Positions 35,553 to 43,693 of a stretch of 64,000 nucleotides of DNA are shown in pieces; the first letter of the stretch is position 1; each line of letters opens with the position of its first letter. The stretch is from Salimicrobium halophilum (GTDB taxonomy: Bacteria; Bacillota; Bacilli; Bacillales; Halobacillaceae), in contig NZ_FNEV01000003.1 in NCBI RefSeq assembly GCF_900100295.1, positions 144,849 through 208,848 on the forward strand. The letters run 5' to 3'. The notes under the pieces are model-generated. The model made no database searches, was not told the DNA's origin, and saw only the letters and a list, made by a program, of their open reading frames with translations. The translations under genes were made by a program, and so were the position numbers.

Positions 35553-36524
35553 TCAGTAAATATTGTCGTCCTTGCCGAGGAACTTCCGCTGAATGAGAGA
35601 AATGACGAGAACAATCGCAAACAATACGTAGGAAAGGACAGCGGCATAACTCAAATTAAGCGAAGTGAACCCCTGTTCATACAGGTAATACACAATGGTA
35701 GTCGTCGAGTTGTTCGGACCGCCTCCGGTCAAAAGGAAAGCGGAATCGAAAATCTGGAATGAACTGATCGTCGTAATGATCAGCACGTAGAAGTGGATCG
35801 GCTTCAGAAGCGGGAACGTAATCTGCCAGAACATCCGGAACGCATTCGCCCCGTCGATCTTCGCCGCTTCATATAACTGACCCGGAATCGACTGGAGCCC
35901 GGCGAAGTAATAGATCATCGTGCTTCCGCTCACCTTCAGGATACTCAAGCCCGCCAGCACGGCCAGAGCCTGATCGGAATCGGAGAGAAACAGCTGCTGT
36001 TCGATTCCGAACCATCCGAGCATCATGTTGATGAGGCCGTCTGCCGTTCCCTGGAACATCCATCCCCAGATTCCGGCTACAATGACGAAAGACGTCACCA
36101 CCGGAAGGAAGAAGATTCCCTTGAAAAATCCGGCGAAGCGGATGCCCGAGTTGATGATAAGTGCCAGAATCAGTCCGAGGCCCATCGTCGGGATGATGTA
36201 GTAAATGGAGAAGACGACGGTGTTCCAGATGGCAAGGTGGGCAAGATCGTCTTGGAAGAACCGGGCCCAGTGTTCGAACCCGACAAACGTCGAATCCCCG
36301 ATAATCTTCCAGTCCATAAAGGTAAGAACGAAACTGAACGCAAACGGAAACACTTGAAAGATGAGAAAATGGATCATGATCGGAACGAAGAATATATAGA
36401 TCAGCGAGTATTTGTCCCAGTGCTTTTTCATTCTTGTTTTCAGGGAAGATTTCTTCGGCTGCTTCGGCTGTTTTTCAGGCGGAGTTCTGTACTCTTCTTC
36501 TTTCGTCTCTTCCTGACTCAACAT
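35553..36524 (-). CDS. Carbohydrate ABC transporter permease (MalF type)
   Basis: This 323-residue protein has a charged cytoplasmic N-terminus of about 40 residues rich in Glu, Lys and Pro, then six membrane segments, and the EAA loop YEAAKIDGANAFRMFWQITF. It pairs with the MalG-type permease that follows. The ATG at 36524 is chosen because GGGGAGG lies just upstream; a start at 36539 would translate that site. An array copy (F) and a hairpin lie between this gene and the binding-protein gene upstream. Confidence 0.9.
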   Translation of the reverse strand: MLSQEETKEEEYRTPPEKQPKQPKKSSLKTRMKKHWDKYSLIYIFFVPIMIHFLIFQVFPFAFSFVLTFMDWKIIGDSTFVGFEHWARFFQDDLAHLAIWNTVVFSIYYIIPTMGLGLILALIINSGIRFAGFFKGIFFLPVVTSFVIVAGIWGWMFQGTADGLINMMLGWFGIEQQLFLSDSDQALAVLAGLSILKVSGSTMIYYFAGLQSIPGQLYEAAKIDGANAFRMFWQITFPLLKPIHFYVLIITTISSFQIFDSAFLLTGGGPNNSTTTIVYYLYEQGFTSLNLSYAAVLSYVLFAIVLVISLIQRKFLGKDDNIY

Positions 36525-36581
36525 GCGCCTCCCCCCCATTTGATAGTTTGATAGTTTTCACTTAAGTATTCTGGACGTCCG

Positions 36582-36682
36582 GTCCGCAGAAAGTTGCCGC
36601 AGGTCCGCCAAAACGCGGTTCAGGTCCGCAAATGGCTGTCGAACCCTGTCGAAAGTCCGCAAAATAGCGATCAAGGTCCGCA
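36582..36682 (-). repeat. Helically phased TGCGGAC array, copy F (5 units, inside an ABC operon)
   Basis: Read on the minus strand the cores start at 36682, 36661, 36630, 36609 and 36588 (steps 21, 31, 21, 21), the same order as copy A. They read TGCGGACCT, TGCGGACTT, TGCGGACCT, GGCGGACCT and TGCGGACCG. CCATT precedes the core after the long step. The copy lies between the binding-protein gene and the permease genes and points in the direction of transcription, so unlike other copies it interrupts an operon. Confidence 0.85.
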
Positions 36683-36715
36683 AACCACCGACCGGCCACC
36701 CCCGTTAAAAGAAGT

Positions 36716-36740
36716 GCAGAGAGCGACACCCGCTCTCTGC
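36716..36740 (-). terminator. Hairpin after the ABC binding-protein gene
   Basis: A perfect 10-bp stem GCAGAGAGCG / CGCTCTCTGC surrounds a five-base loop. On the minus strand it is followed by ACTTCTTTTAA, a weak T tract. It may be a partial terminator or an mRNA-stabilising end that keeps binding protein in excess over the permeases. Confidence 0.6.
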
Positions 36741-36749
36741 CCCTGTACT

Positions 36750-38015
36750 TTACTTACCGACCTGCTGCTCAATCGCTTCCGCGGCTGCATCGGCTGCTTC
36801 CTGTGGAGACTTATCTCCTTCGAGCATCGCCTGCACTTCGGATTGGATCGGGGACATGATGTCACGTGCGGCCGGGTGGATTACGCCAGGTTTCGTGTAC
36901 TCGGTGAAACCGGCTAGCTTATCGAGTTTCGGCTCATCCTCGAAAATGTCTTTCGCGGACTCACGCGTCGGAATGTACTTCGTCAGTTCGTTGAACGTAC
37001 GCTGATTCTCCGCATTCGTCATATACTTCACGAATTCTGCAGCCGCATCAGGATTGCCGCTATTGGAAGGAACGACGAACATTCCAGTCGTGCCGTACGT
37101 AGCCTGCTCTTCTTTCTTCAGTGGAGCGGCGATTTCGAAATCCATCTCCCCGGATTTCTGCAGAATCTGCAAGTTGATTCCGGAACCGGTCACCGCAAGC
37201 ATCTCTCCGCCTTCCCACAGCTCATTGTGGTGCATCGCTGTTACAGAATCCTGCGGAATCCATTCTTTCTCATACATCGTATTGATCAGTTCGAACGCCT
37301 CGACGGACTGGTCGCTATTGATACCGACTTCCCCGTCTTTGCTGAGCACGGTTCCGCCCGCCTGCCATATCCATGGATAAAGCGCACCGTTCATGGATCC
37401 ACCGCCAGGAAAGCTGGTTGCATAATAGCCGTTCTCTTTCGCTTTCGCCGCAAGCGCCTTAAATTCTTCCCAATTCTTCGGAAGATTCTCAGGATCTCCA
37501 CCGATTTCTTTTACAATATCAAGATTGTAGAAGAGGGTGTACGCTTCCTGCAGAATAGGAAGGCCATAGGTAGAATCATCCCATGTGACGGATTCCATCG
37601 CTGAATCGGCGAAGTCATCCATGTTGTTCCCTTCCAGATAAGGGTCGAGTTCCAGGAGCATTCCTTCTTCCGCATATTGCGGCATCTGATCCGGAATCGC
37701 ATAGAATACGTCCGGGCCGGAGCCCGCCGCAAGCGCCGTCAGAATCTTCTGGTCGCGGTTCGACCACGGAATCTGTTCCATATTGACACTGACGCCGTGT
37801 TCTTCTTCAAACGTCGAAGCCATGTTGTTCCACATTTTCTCTTCGTTCTCACTGTCGCCGCTGAATGGCATCGTCCAGACGGTTATTTCCCCTGACAGGT
37901 CTCCTTCAGACCCGCCTTCAGATTCGTCTCCGGAAGAACCTTCTCCTTCTGAACTGCAGGCTGCAAGCAATGTACCAAGCATTAAGATAATCAATAAATA
38001 CCAAACGTTCTTCAC
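36750..38015 (-). CDS. Sugar ABC transporter substrate-binding lipoprotein
   Basis: This 421-residue family 1 solute-binding protein begins with a signal peptide ending in the lipobox LLAAC, followed by a Ser/Glu/Gly-rich linker, so it is lipid-anchored outside the membrane. The mature part starts GEITVWTMPFSG and shows the usual two-lobe pattern, with NGYYATSFPGGGSMNGALY in the middle. It is the first gene of the importer operon (two permeases downstream). Its promoter carries the 11-bp direct repeat also found before the regulator at 33383. Substrate is unknown, probably an oligosaccharide or amino-sugar compound. Confidence 0.92.
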   Translation of the reverse strand: MKNVWYLLIILMLGTLLAACSSEGEGSSGDESEGGSEGDLSGEITVWTMPFSGDSENEEKMWNNMASTFEEEHGVSVNMEQIPWSNRDQKILTALAAGSGPDVFYAIPDQMPQYAEEGMLLELDPYLEGNNMDDFADSAMESVTWDDSTYGLPILQEAYTLFYNLDIVKEIGGDPENLPKNWEEFKALAAKAKENGYYATSFPGGGSMNGALYPWIWQAGGTVLSKDGEVGINSDQSVEAFELINTMYEKEWIPQDSVTAMHHNELWEGGEMLAVTGSGINLQILQKSGEMDFEIAAPLKKEEQATYGTTGMFVVPSNSGNPDAAAEFVKYMTNAENQRTFNELTKYIPTRESAKDIFEDEPKLDKLAGFTEYTKPGVIHPAARDIMSPIQSEVQAMLEGDKSPQEAADAAAEAIEQQVGK

Positions 38016-38133
38016 TGTAATGGCCCCCTTTTTAAAAATGAACGAACCCCACTCCGCGTCATCAGGAAAGCATTTCCTTCCAATTCAAAGTAAAATTTTC
38101 AAAAAAATTAAAATAATTATCCATTCGGTTATT

Positions 38134-38182
38134 ATATTACGGTGTTTTGCTCCAAGAGACAAGTCTATAATATGTCTTTAAA
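38134..38182 (-). promoter_or_regulatory. ABC-operon promoter with 11-bp direct repeats overlapping the -35
   Basis: On the minus strand TTGTCT (38162-38157) and TAATAT (38139-38134) are exactly 17 bp apart. Half-sites ACAAGTC (38159-38165) and ATATGTC (38170-38176) lie 11 bp apart and overlap the -35 region; the block AGACAAGTCTATAATATG and the following TCTTTAAA closely match 33346-33371. The position suits an activator touching RNA polymerase (inference). Confidence 0.6.
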
Positions 38183-38264
38183 TACATCGCAAAAAACGAG
38201 CTTTTCAGCCCCCTGAATTTTGTGTATAGTTAGCAGTACATTCACCATGAAAAGGAGGGGTTCC

Positions 38265-38882
38265 ATGAACGGTTGGGAACGCTTCAATACTGCCGCCTAC
38301 TGGCTCATGAGAGCAGCTTACATAAATATCCTCTGGGCACTATTTACAATTGTCGGTCTCGGCATTTTCGGGTTCTTCCCTGCCACCGTCGCCATGTTTT
38401 CCATTTCGAGACAATGGCTCATAAAAAAAGACACCTCGCTCCACGTCTTCAGGGAATTCTGGAGGGTGTACAAACAGGAATTCTTCCCTGCAAACGGGCA
38501 CGGGGGCATCTTTCTCATACTCGGCTATATCCTTTATATCGATGTGACTTTCCTTCTGATTTCGGAGGGATGGGTCCGTAATATTTGGCCGATCGCTATC
38601 ATTCTCGGAATCATGTATGTATCCACACTCATCTTCTACTTCCCGATCAAGGCCACGTTCCATCTTGGCTTTTTCGGTTACATTCGTCAAGCATTTTTCG
38701 TAGCGCTGGCTTCTCCGCTTCAGCTCTTCATCATCCTGCTTACGTTCGTCGCCATGGCGATTCTTATCTACGTACTCCCAGGACTTCTTCCGATGTTCGG
38801 GGGAAGCGTGCCGGCATTCGTCATTACGTACCTGACCGCCCATACACTCGAGAAAGCCCGCAACAAAAAGACAAGCGCCTGA
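38265..38882 (+). CDS. DUF624 (YesL-like) membrane protein
   Basis: This 205-residue protein has about five membrane segments and belongs to the YesL/DUF624 family, shown by LMRAAYINILWALFTIVGLG at the N-terminus and the FREFWRVYKQEF loop. YesL-type genes are regularly found with polysaccharide-derived sugar importers in Bacilli, but their function is not established. The ATG at 38265 is chosen because AAGGAGGGG lies just upstream. It is divergent from the binding-protein gene, with the putative regulator site between them. Confidence 0.82.
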   Translation: MNGWERFNTAAYWLMRAAYINILWALFTIVGLGIFGFFPATVAMFSISRQWLIKKDTSLHVFREFWRVYKQEFFPANGHGGIFLILGYILYIDVTFLLISEGWVRNIWPIAIILGIMYVSTLIFYFPIKATFHLGFFGYIRQAFFVALASPLQLFIILLTFVAMAILIYVLPGLLPMFGGSVPAFVITYLTAHTLEKARNKKTSA

Positions 38883-38901
38883 GGTTACAGGCGCTCTTTT
38901 T
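38874..38901 (+). terminator. Rho-independent terminator after the DUF624 gene
   Basis: AGCGCCTG (38874-38881) pairs with CAGGCGCT (38888-38895), followed by CTTTTTG. The left arm overlaps the stop codon region, and the right arm overlaps the end of the convergent gene at 38885. Confidence 0.75.
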
Positions 38902-40285
38902 GTACTCTATTTTCGTGAAACGAAAGCAGGGCCTGGAGGTCATCCACGTAGGCAGCGAGCTTCTCGTCCCTTTTTCCTTCCGTGGTAAAAGCAACTTCCC
39001 CGACCTTCGCCTGTGCTTCTTCGAGCGATGGCAGAACTTTTGCATCCCCACTATCGACGGCACGTTCCGGAAACAGTGGTATATTCCATCCGCTGAGAGG
39101 ACTGATCGCCTTCTCCAACATGTGCCACACACCAGAAGTATCTCCTGCAAAACACTCCTCCATGTCCACAGCCTTCCCCCACATCTCACTCGCGGCCACG
39201 TAGTTGTTGAGAAGCTGCACCCATTTCCAGTCATAGCTCTCTACAGGAACGTCTCCCATCTTCGGGTGATGACGAGGAACGACCAGATTCAGCACCCCAT
39301 CCGCTCCAAGTCGTCGGTATGCCTTAAAATCTTTATGTATTCTCCTCGGGAGTGGGGGGAACAGTTCACTCAACAAGAAATGATCGCTATAATACTCGAA
39401 CACTGTCAACTTGTTCGCCACACCTCTCCAATCCTTGAAGCTCTTCCACGCCCGTTTCTCCTCTTGAAAATTACGGGAGTAATCCCTCCCCCAGAAAGCA
39501 AACAGGGTATCAATACTTTCCGGCTGTTTCGTCTCGGACTCTCTCTCGAGCATATGCCAGGCAAGGCCGGCGTTATAAGCGATGTGTTCGACCTCTATGT
39601 CCGGCAGCTTACGCTTCAGATACTCCGTGAACTGCAAGTATGCTGAGAGAAAATCGCCTTTCTGAGCAGGAGCGTCCTCCGGCCACAGTGAAATTCTCGT
39701 CACAACCGGAATGTCAGCGCAGTAGCCACGGATGACATCGACCACCGGGTCCCATTCTTCTTCTGTTTTCCGGAAAAAATCCATCGCTGCTTCCGGATCC
39801 ATCCCTGCTTTCTCCATCAGAAACTTCAGGCTGTGTCCGCCCAATGTAACGCTAAAACCGCGTTTCTCAAGCGCCGGAAGAATATCTTCCTTCACTTCGT
39901 CCCACAGGAAAAACGTGAAAAAGAATTCGTTCAGTCGATTCTTGGCTCCCCAGTCGATCATAGAGTGTAAAAACGAGCGGTCGTCAATCGTTTCTATGAC
40001 GTTCCCGCGCCTCTTAAAAACAGGAGCTTCTTTCCATCCGTCAGGGATCCCCTGCGATGGAGCGGTCTGATGCTCTTCAAAATCCAGAAACCGATACCCC
40101 TTTCTCTCCGCGCAAGCATAGACACCGTACAGCAATCCCCGGGCCGATCCGCTTCTGATTTCGCCTGGCTTCAGCAGAAATTCCTCTTCTCCGAGAGCAT
40201 CATCGACGAGGAGTGCCGTATCCTTTTTCCCGCATAACCGGTCCAGTTCCTCGAGGCAGAACCTCATCACTTTTTGCTGATTCAT
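38885..40285 (-). CDS. Glycoside hydrolase-like protein (GH20-like/DUF4838-type fold)
   Basis: This 466-residue protein has a short N-terminal domain (about 1-75) ending GSARGLLYGVYACAERKGYR, the pattern seen at the domain-1/domain-2 border of GH20, GH67 and DUF4838 proteins, then a probable TIM barrel with WGAKNRLNEFFF and later MRRHHPKMGD-like histidines in VVPRHHPKMGDVP. I cannot point to a certain catalytic pair. No signal peptide, so it acts inside the cell. The ATG at 40285 follows GGAGGTGGGTGG and overlaps the upstream stop as ATGA. It is last in a three-gene operon with NanE and a six-hairpin protein. Confidence 0.72.
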   Translation of the reverse strand: MNQQKVMRFCLEELDRLCGKKDTALLVDDALGEEEFLLKPGEIRSGSARGLLYGVYACAERKGYRFLDFEEHQTAPSQGIPDGWKEAPVFKRRGNVIETIDDRSFLHSMIDWGAKNRLNEFFFTFFLWDEVKEDILPALEKRGFSVTLGGHSLKFLMEKAGMDPEAAMDFFRKTEEEWDPVVDVIRGYCADIPVVTRISLWPEDAPAQKGDFLSAYLQFTEYLKRKLPDIEVEHIAYNAGLAWHMLERESETKQPESIDTLFAFWGRDYSRNFQEEKRAWKSFKDWRGVANKLTVFEYYSDHFLLSELFPPLPRRIHKDFKAYRRLGADGVLNLVVPRHHPKMGDVPVESYDWKWVQLLNNYVAASEMWGKAVDMEECFAGDTSGVWHMLEKAISPLSGWNIPLFPERAVDSGDAKVLPSLEEAQAKVGEVAFTTEGKRDEKLAAYVDDLQALLSFHENRVQKERL

Positions 40286-42096
40286 CCACCCACCTCCAAC
40301 AGACTGTGATTCATCTCCCGCATCATCAACCCAGAAAGGAGCAGGGCATTCGTCCATCCGCTCTCCGAACAATAGGCACCCCATCCAGTATCTCCATTAT
40401 TTCCAAAATACTCGCCGTACGTATGGCAGAACGCTCTCATCCATGCGCCGTGAAACGTATTATGAGGAGAAACGATTTGAATCGTCCGCACATAGTCCGC
40501 CAAGTCCTCGGCCAACTCCTCGTACCTTTCATCTCCCGTCGCAAGAAAAGCTTCCCAGCTGTTCATCAACAGAAAATTATTCGTATACAGCTGATCACTG
40601 ATGCCCTCACCGTTGTAACGGAACACCCCGGTATCTTCCGCTCCATAGCGGTCCGGATCAGGGTTATCCGCTTCTTCAATGCCACCGTATTTCTGCTGGT
40701 GCGAGAGAAGATACGCCGCAATCCGGTCCATCTCTTCTTTGTAGACGTCCTTCCCGGTCAGCTTGTATGCGTAGGAAAGCGCAAGAAGGAAGCGGCTGTA
40801 GCCAGCGGTTTTGCTGTACATGAACGTGAGGTCCTTCTCGAGCATCGTATCTATACCCTTCAGCGCAATATCCCGGTATTTTTCCTCGCCATTCACGACA
40901 TAACCCTGGAAAAAAGCAGCGTGGGCAATCGACTCGAAGTGAGGATTCATACTACAGGAATCAGACTCCCTGAAATACTCCTCCCCTTTCTCCTCCAGCT
41001 CATGACGACGAATCGCTTCCATCCTTAAACCAAGACGATTCTGGGTCCGGTACATCGCTTCCAGTGTGAGTAACCCTCTCTCCCTGTAGGCTTCCTTCCC
41101 GGTCTCGCGATACAGATAAAGAAGAACGATAGCCATCCAGCTGTTGTCATCCGTGAAGATCTGATCCGGCTTCTCCGTCGGAAAACGGAACCATTTCCAG
41201 AAGCCCCGCGTGACAGAATCCTCTTCCGTATCCTGGTACCTCTCTTCAAAGAGGTAAGAAAAAATATTCTCAGAAATACTTTCATACTCCGCATTCCCCG
41301 TATACTTCCCGGCCAGATGAAAAAGAAGAGCCGTGTGCGCGTTACAATCCGGTCGGATGTCCTCACTCACATTCCCGCGAAACGCATGGACATTTTCATA
41401 GACTCCTTTGCTACCGTCGGACTCCGGCATGATCCCCGATTGAAAAAACCACCCGAGCCCGTCACTGATCGTTTCATTCACTGCACGCTTGCGGACATCG
41501 ATTTCCTTCTTGAAACGCCCCGCCGGGAAAAGACCACACTCGGCAATACGCTCGAAAAACACAGAAGGCCTGAGCGTCCATAGCTGTTCATTTCCGAGTA
41601 GCGGAATCGCAGAAAACAAGGTAGCACCTTTTCCAAGAGGATGATGGATAAGCGCCGGCAGCTCCCCCTCTTCCTCCGTAGCAAGCGTCTCTTTAAAAAC
41701 ACCAATCTCCATCCATACGTCCGCATCAAAAGAAAAGCCCGTCAGAAAAGGACCGTTCCATTCTCCGAGCTGAGCTTCTCCTTCTTCGCTGACCTTCAGT
41801 TTCTCGAGTCTCCGATAGGTAACAGGAAAATCCTGCTTGAACCCGAAAAGACGCGAGGAGGGAAAGTCTTCACAATTGATCATTTCCCCGTAAAGCCTTC
41901 CGCCTGCTTCGACATAGGTCCAAAGCTTTCCCATCACGTCATAGGATAAAACAGAAGCTTTTTCGTCTTTCCATCCATTAATGACTACCTGGCTATACGT
42001 ATCGATCATTTCTGTCTCTAAATCTTCAAGTCTGAAATACTCTACGTTCTCTCCTGAAAATTCGAACGACCGGACATCACCGAATACAGCAATCAT
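40282..42096 (-). CDS. Six-hairpin glycosidase-like protein with N-terminal amidotransferase-like domain
   Basis: This 604-residue cytoplasmic protein starts with a domain of about 210 residues resembling class I amidotransferase-like or trimerisation domains of sugar hydrolases (VVINGWKD, GGRLYGEM, GKGATLFSAIP). The remaining 390 residues have repeated paired helices with Trp, Tyr and Gly-rich turns typical of an (alpha/alpha)6 barrel, for example ITDDNSW-like TDDNSWMAIVLLYLY and YTNNFLLMNSWEAF. Such barrels occur in unsaturated glucuronyl hydrolases and epimerases. Catalytic residues are not identified. The ATG at 42096 has GGGGG 7 bases upstream and overlaps the nanE stop as ATGA. Confidence 0.72.
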   Translation of the reverse strand: MIAVFGDVRSFEFSGENVEYFRLEDLETEMIDTYSQVVINGWKDEKASVLSYDVMGKLWTYVEAGGRLYGEMINCEDFPSSRLFGFKQDFPVTYRRLEKLKVSEEGEAQLGEWNGPFLTGFSFDADVWMEIGVFKETLATEEEGELPALIHHPLGKGATLFSAIPLLGNEQLWTLRPSVFFERIAECGLFPAGRFKKEIDVRKRAVNETISDGLGWFFQSGIMPESDGSKGVYENVHAFRGNVSEDIRPDCNAHTALLFHLAGKYTGNAEYESISENIFSYLFEERYQDTEEDSVTRGFWKWFRFPTEKPDQIFTDDNSWMAIVLLYLYRETGKEAYRERGLLTLEAMYRTQNRLGLRMEAIRRHELEEKGEEYFRESDSCSMNPHFESIAHAAFFQGYVVNGEEKYRDIALKGIDTMLEKDLTFMYSKTAGYSRFLLALSYAYKLTGKDVYKEEMDRIAAYLLSHQQKYGGIEEADNPDPDRYGAEDTGVFRYNGEGISDQLYTNNFLLMNSWEAFLATGDERYEELAEDLADYVRTIQIVSPHNTFHGAWMRAFCHTYGEYFGNNGDTGWGAYCSESGWTNALLLSGLMMREMNHSLLEVGG

Positions 42097-42800
42097 GCCC
42101 GGTCCCCCTTCATCAAGGAAGCGCTTACTTCTTTGGCGAACCGTTTCGTTATTTCCTGAGGTCTCGTAATCGCCGATCCGACGACTACAGCGTGCGCCCC
42201 CATTTCCCAACACTCCTTGGCCAGTTCAGGCGTATGCACTTTTCCTTCTGCGACCACAGGAAGCGACGATTCCGCTATCAATGCCTGAAGCAATTCTCCA
42301 TCGAAACCTGTAATGTGCTCCGTCTCTTCCGTATATCCGGATAACGTCGTAGAAAGCACATCTATCCCCATGCTCTCAGCAATCAACCCCTCTTGAAGCG
42401 TAGAGATGTCCGCCATAATCGGCGTATCAGGCAGAGCTTCCCGTAAGGACTGTAAAAACTCTGTCAAAGTCTTCCCACCCGGATGCACGCGATCCGTAGC
42501 ATCAACCGCAACGATATCCGCGCCCGCTTCCTTAACCTTCCGTGCATCTTCAACCGTAGGCGTGATATAAGCTGGACTGTCCTCGTACTCTTTTTTCCAT
42601 AGGCCGATCACCGGAAGATTTGTGGAGCGACGGATAGCCTGAATATCTTCAGGAGAGTTCGCCCTGATTCCTCCCGCACCTCCCTCTTCGGCAGCGATCG
42701 CCATCCGAGCCATGATGTCCGATCCGTGAAGTGGTTCGTTTTCAAGAGCCTGGCAGGAGACGATGAGCTGTCCTTTCAGTTTTTTTACCAAATCATTCAT
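42093..42800 (-). CDS. nanE: N-acylglucosamine-6-phosphate 2-epimerase
   Basis: This 235-residue TIM-barrel enzyme would convert N-acetylmannosamine-6-phosphate to N-acetylglucosamine-6-phosphate. NanE features are clear: IVSCQALENEPLHGSDIMARMA, GIRANSPEDI, PVIGLWKKEY with the catalytic Lys region, and VVAEGKVHTPE, and length is normal. It is first in an operon with two glycosidase-like proteins, separated by 4-bp overlaps. No NanA of standard type is seen, though a DHDPS-family aldolase and a ROK kinase lie in the same region, so the route could involve a sialic-acid-like or ManNAc-containing compound (inference). AAGAGGTG precedes the ATG. Confidence 0.92.
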   Translation of the reverse strand: MNDLVKKLKGQLIVSCQALENEPLHGSDIMARMAIAAEEGGAGGIRANSPEDIQAIRRSTNLPVIGLWKKEYEDSPAYITPTVEDARKVKEAGADIVAVDATDRVHPGGKTLTEFLQSLREALPDTPIMADISTLQEGLIAESMGIDVLSTTLSGYTEETEHITGFDGELLQALIAESSLPVVAEGKVHTPELAKECWEMGAHAVVVGSAITRPQEITKRFAKEVSASLMKGDRA

Positions 42801-43013
42801 GACGTCACCTCTTATGTATCAATTTTCTGACTTTATAAGTGAGTGTACCGCAATTTGGATGAAAAATCCATAATCCTTCAACGGAAAGGCGCCTATATCC
42901 TACCACTCTATCATTTGAACATAGAGGTCCTTACATCGTCCTTTTATGAACCAAGAGCACTTATTTGTAATCACAAATATTACTTGAAAACCCTCCACCG
43001 TGCTTCCCCCAAT

Positions 43014-43063
43014 AGAAAAAGCATCTCCAAGTGTGAAGCTTCCTTCACCACTCAAAGATACTT
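43014..43063 (-). terminator. Probable terminator after hxlA
   Basis: On the minus strand a long imperfect stem centred on GTGAAGGAAGCTTCAC is followed by CTTTTTC, 12-60 bases beyond the hxlA stop. It would end the nine-gene operon. The 270 bases between hxlA and nanE hold nothing else I can support. Confidence 0.6.
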
Positions 43064-43074
43064 CTTCAACTTTC

Positions 43075-43689
43075 CTATGTCATTGCTTCCTTGAACAAGC
43101 GAGCCGCTCCCTTCGGATCATCGGCCTTCGTAATACCACTACCGACAATCACGACATCCGGTTTTTCTCCGACAACCTCGTCTATCGTCTTCAGTGACAC
43201 ACCGCCAGCCACTGCGACTTGTACACCTGTTTCGGCTACAACAGAGAACGACTCTGCGGAGATACCGCCGCCTTGTTGCTGGTCTTTCCCTATGTGAAGG
43301 CTGACGAAATCGACCCCGATACTCCTGAGACGCTCCACTTTCGACCGTTCCGTCACGCCCAGCAAATCAATCATGACACGACCTTTTCCATGGGCTGCTT
43401 CAAGACACGTTTTTATCGTTGCTTCCGATGAAAATGCCATTACCGTCGTAATATCAGCTCCAGCTTCCAAGGCCTGTAGCGTCTCCGCCTTTCCAGCATC
43501 ACAAGTTTTCATGTCTGCTAGAATCTCATGGTGAGGGTACGACTCTCGTAAATCACGGACGATGTCCATTCCGTACTCTTTGATGACCCCTGTCCCGACT
43601 TCGATGATATCGACATAGTCTTTCGTTTCTTCCAAAACCGAATGGCATGCTTCCCTTGACATCCGATCGAGTGCAACCTGCAGTTTCAT
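43075..43689 (-). CDS. hxlA: 3-hexulose-6-phosphate synthase (OMPDC superfamily)
   Basis: This 204-residue barrel enzyme condenses ribulose-5-phosphate with formaldehyde to hexulose-6-phosphate, or runs in reverse. The start MKLQVALDRMS, the EVGTGVIKEYG segment and ILADMKTCDAG (metal- and substrate-binding Asp and Lys) match Bacillus and Mycobacterium HPS closely, and SLHIGKDQQQGG follows as expected. The related 3-keto-L-gulonate-6-phosphate decarboxylase (UlaD) has a similar fold; the presence of HxlB in the same operon favours HPS. It begins 4 bases after kdgK and ends the operon. Confidence 0.85.
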   Translation of the reverse strand: MKLQVALDRMSREACHSVLEETKDYVDIIEVGTGVIKEYGMDIVRDLRESYPHHEILADMKTCDAGKAETLQALEAGADITTVMAFSSEATIKTCLEAAHGKGRVMIDLLGVTERSKVERLRSIGVDFVSLHIGKDQQQGGGISAESFSVVAETGVQVAVAGGVSLKTIDEVVGEKPDVVIVGSGITKADDPKGAARLFKEAMT

Positions 43690-43693
43690 CGTC

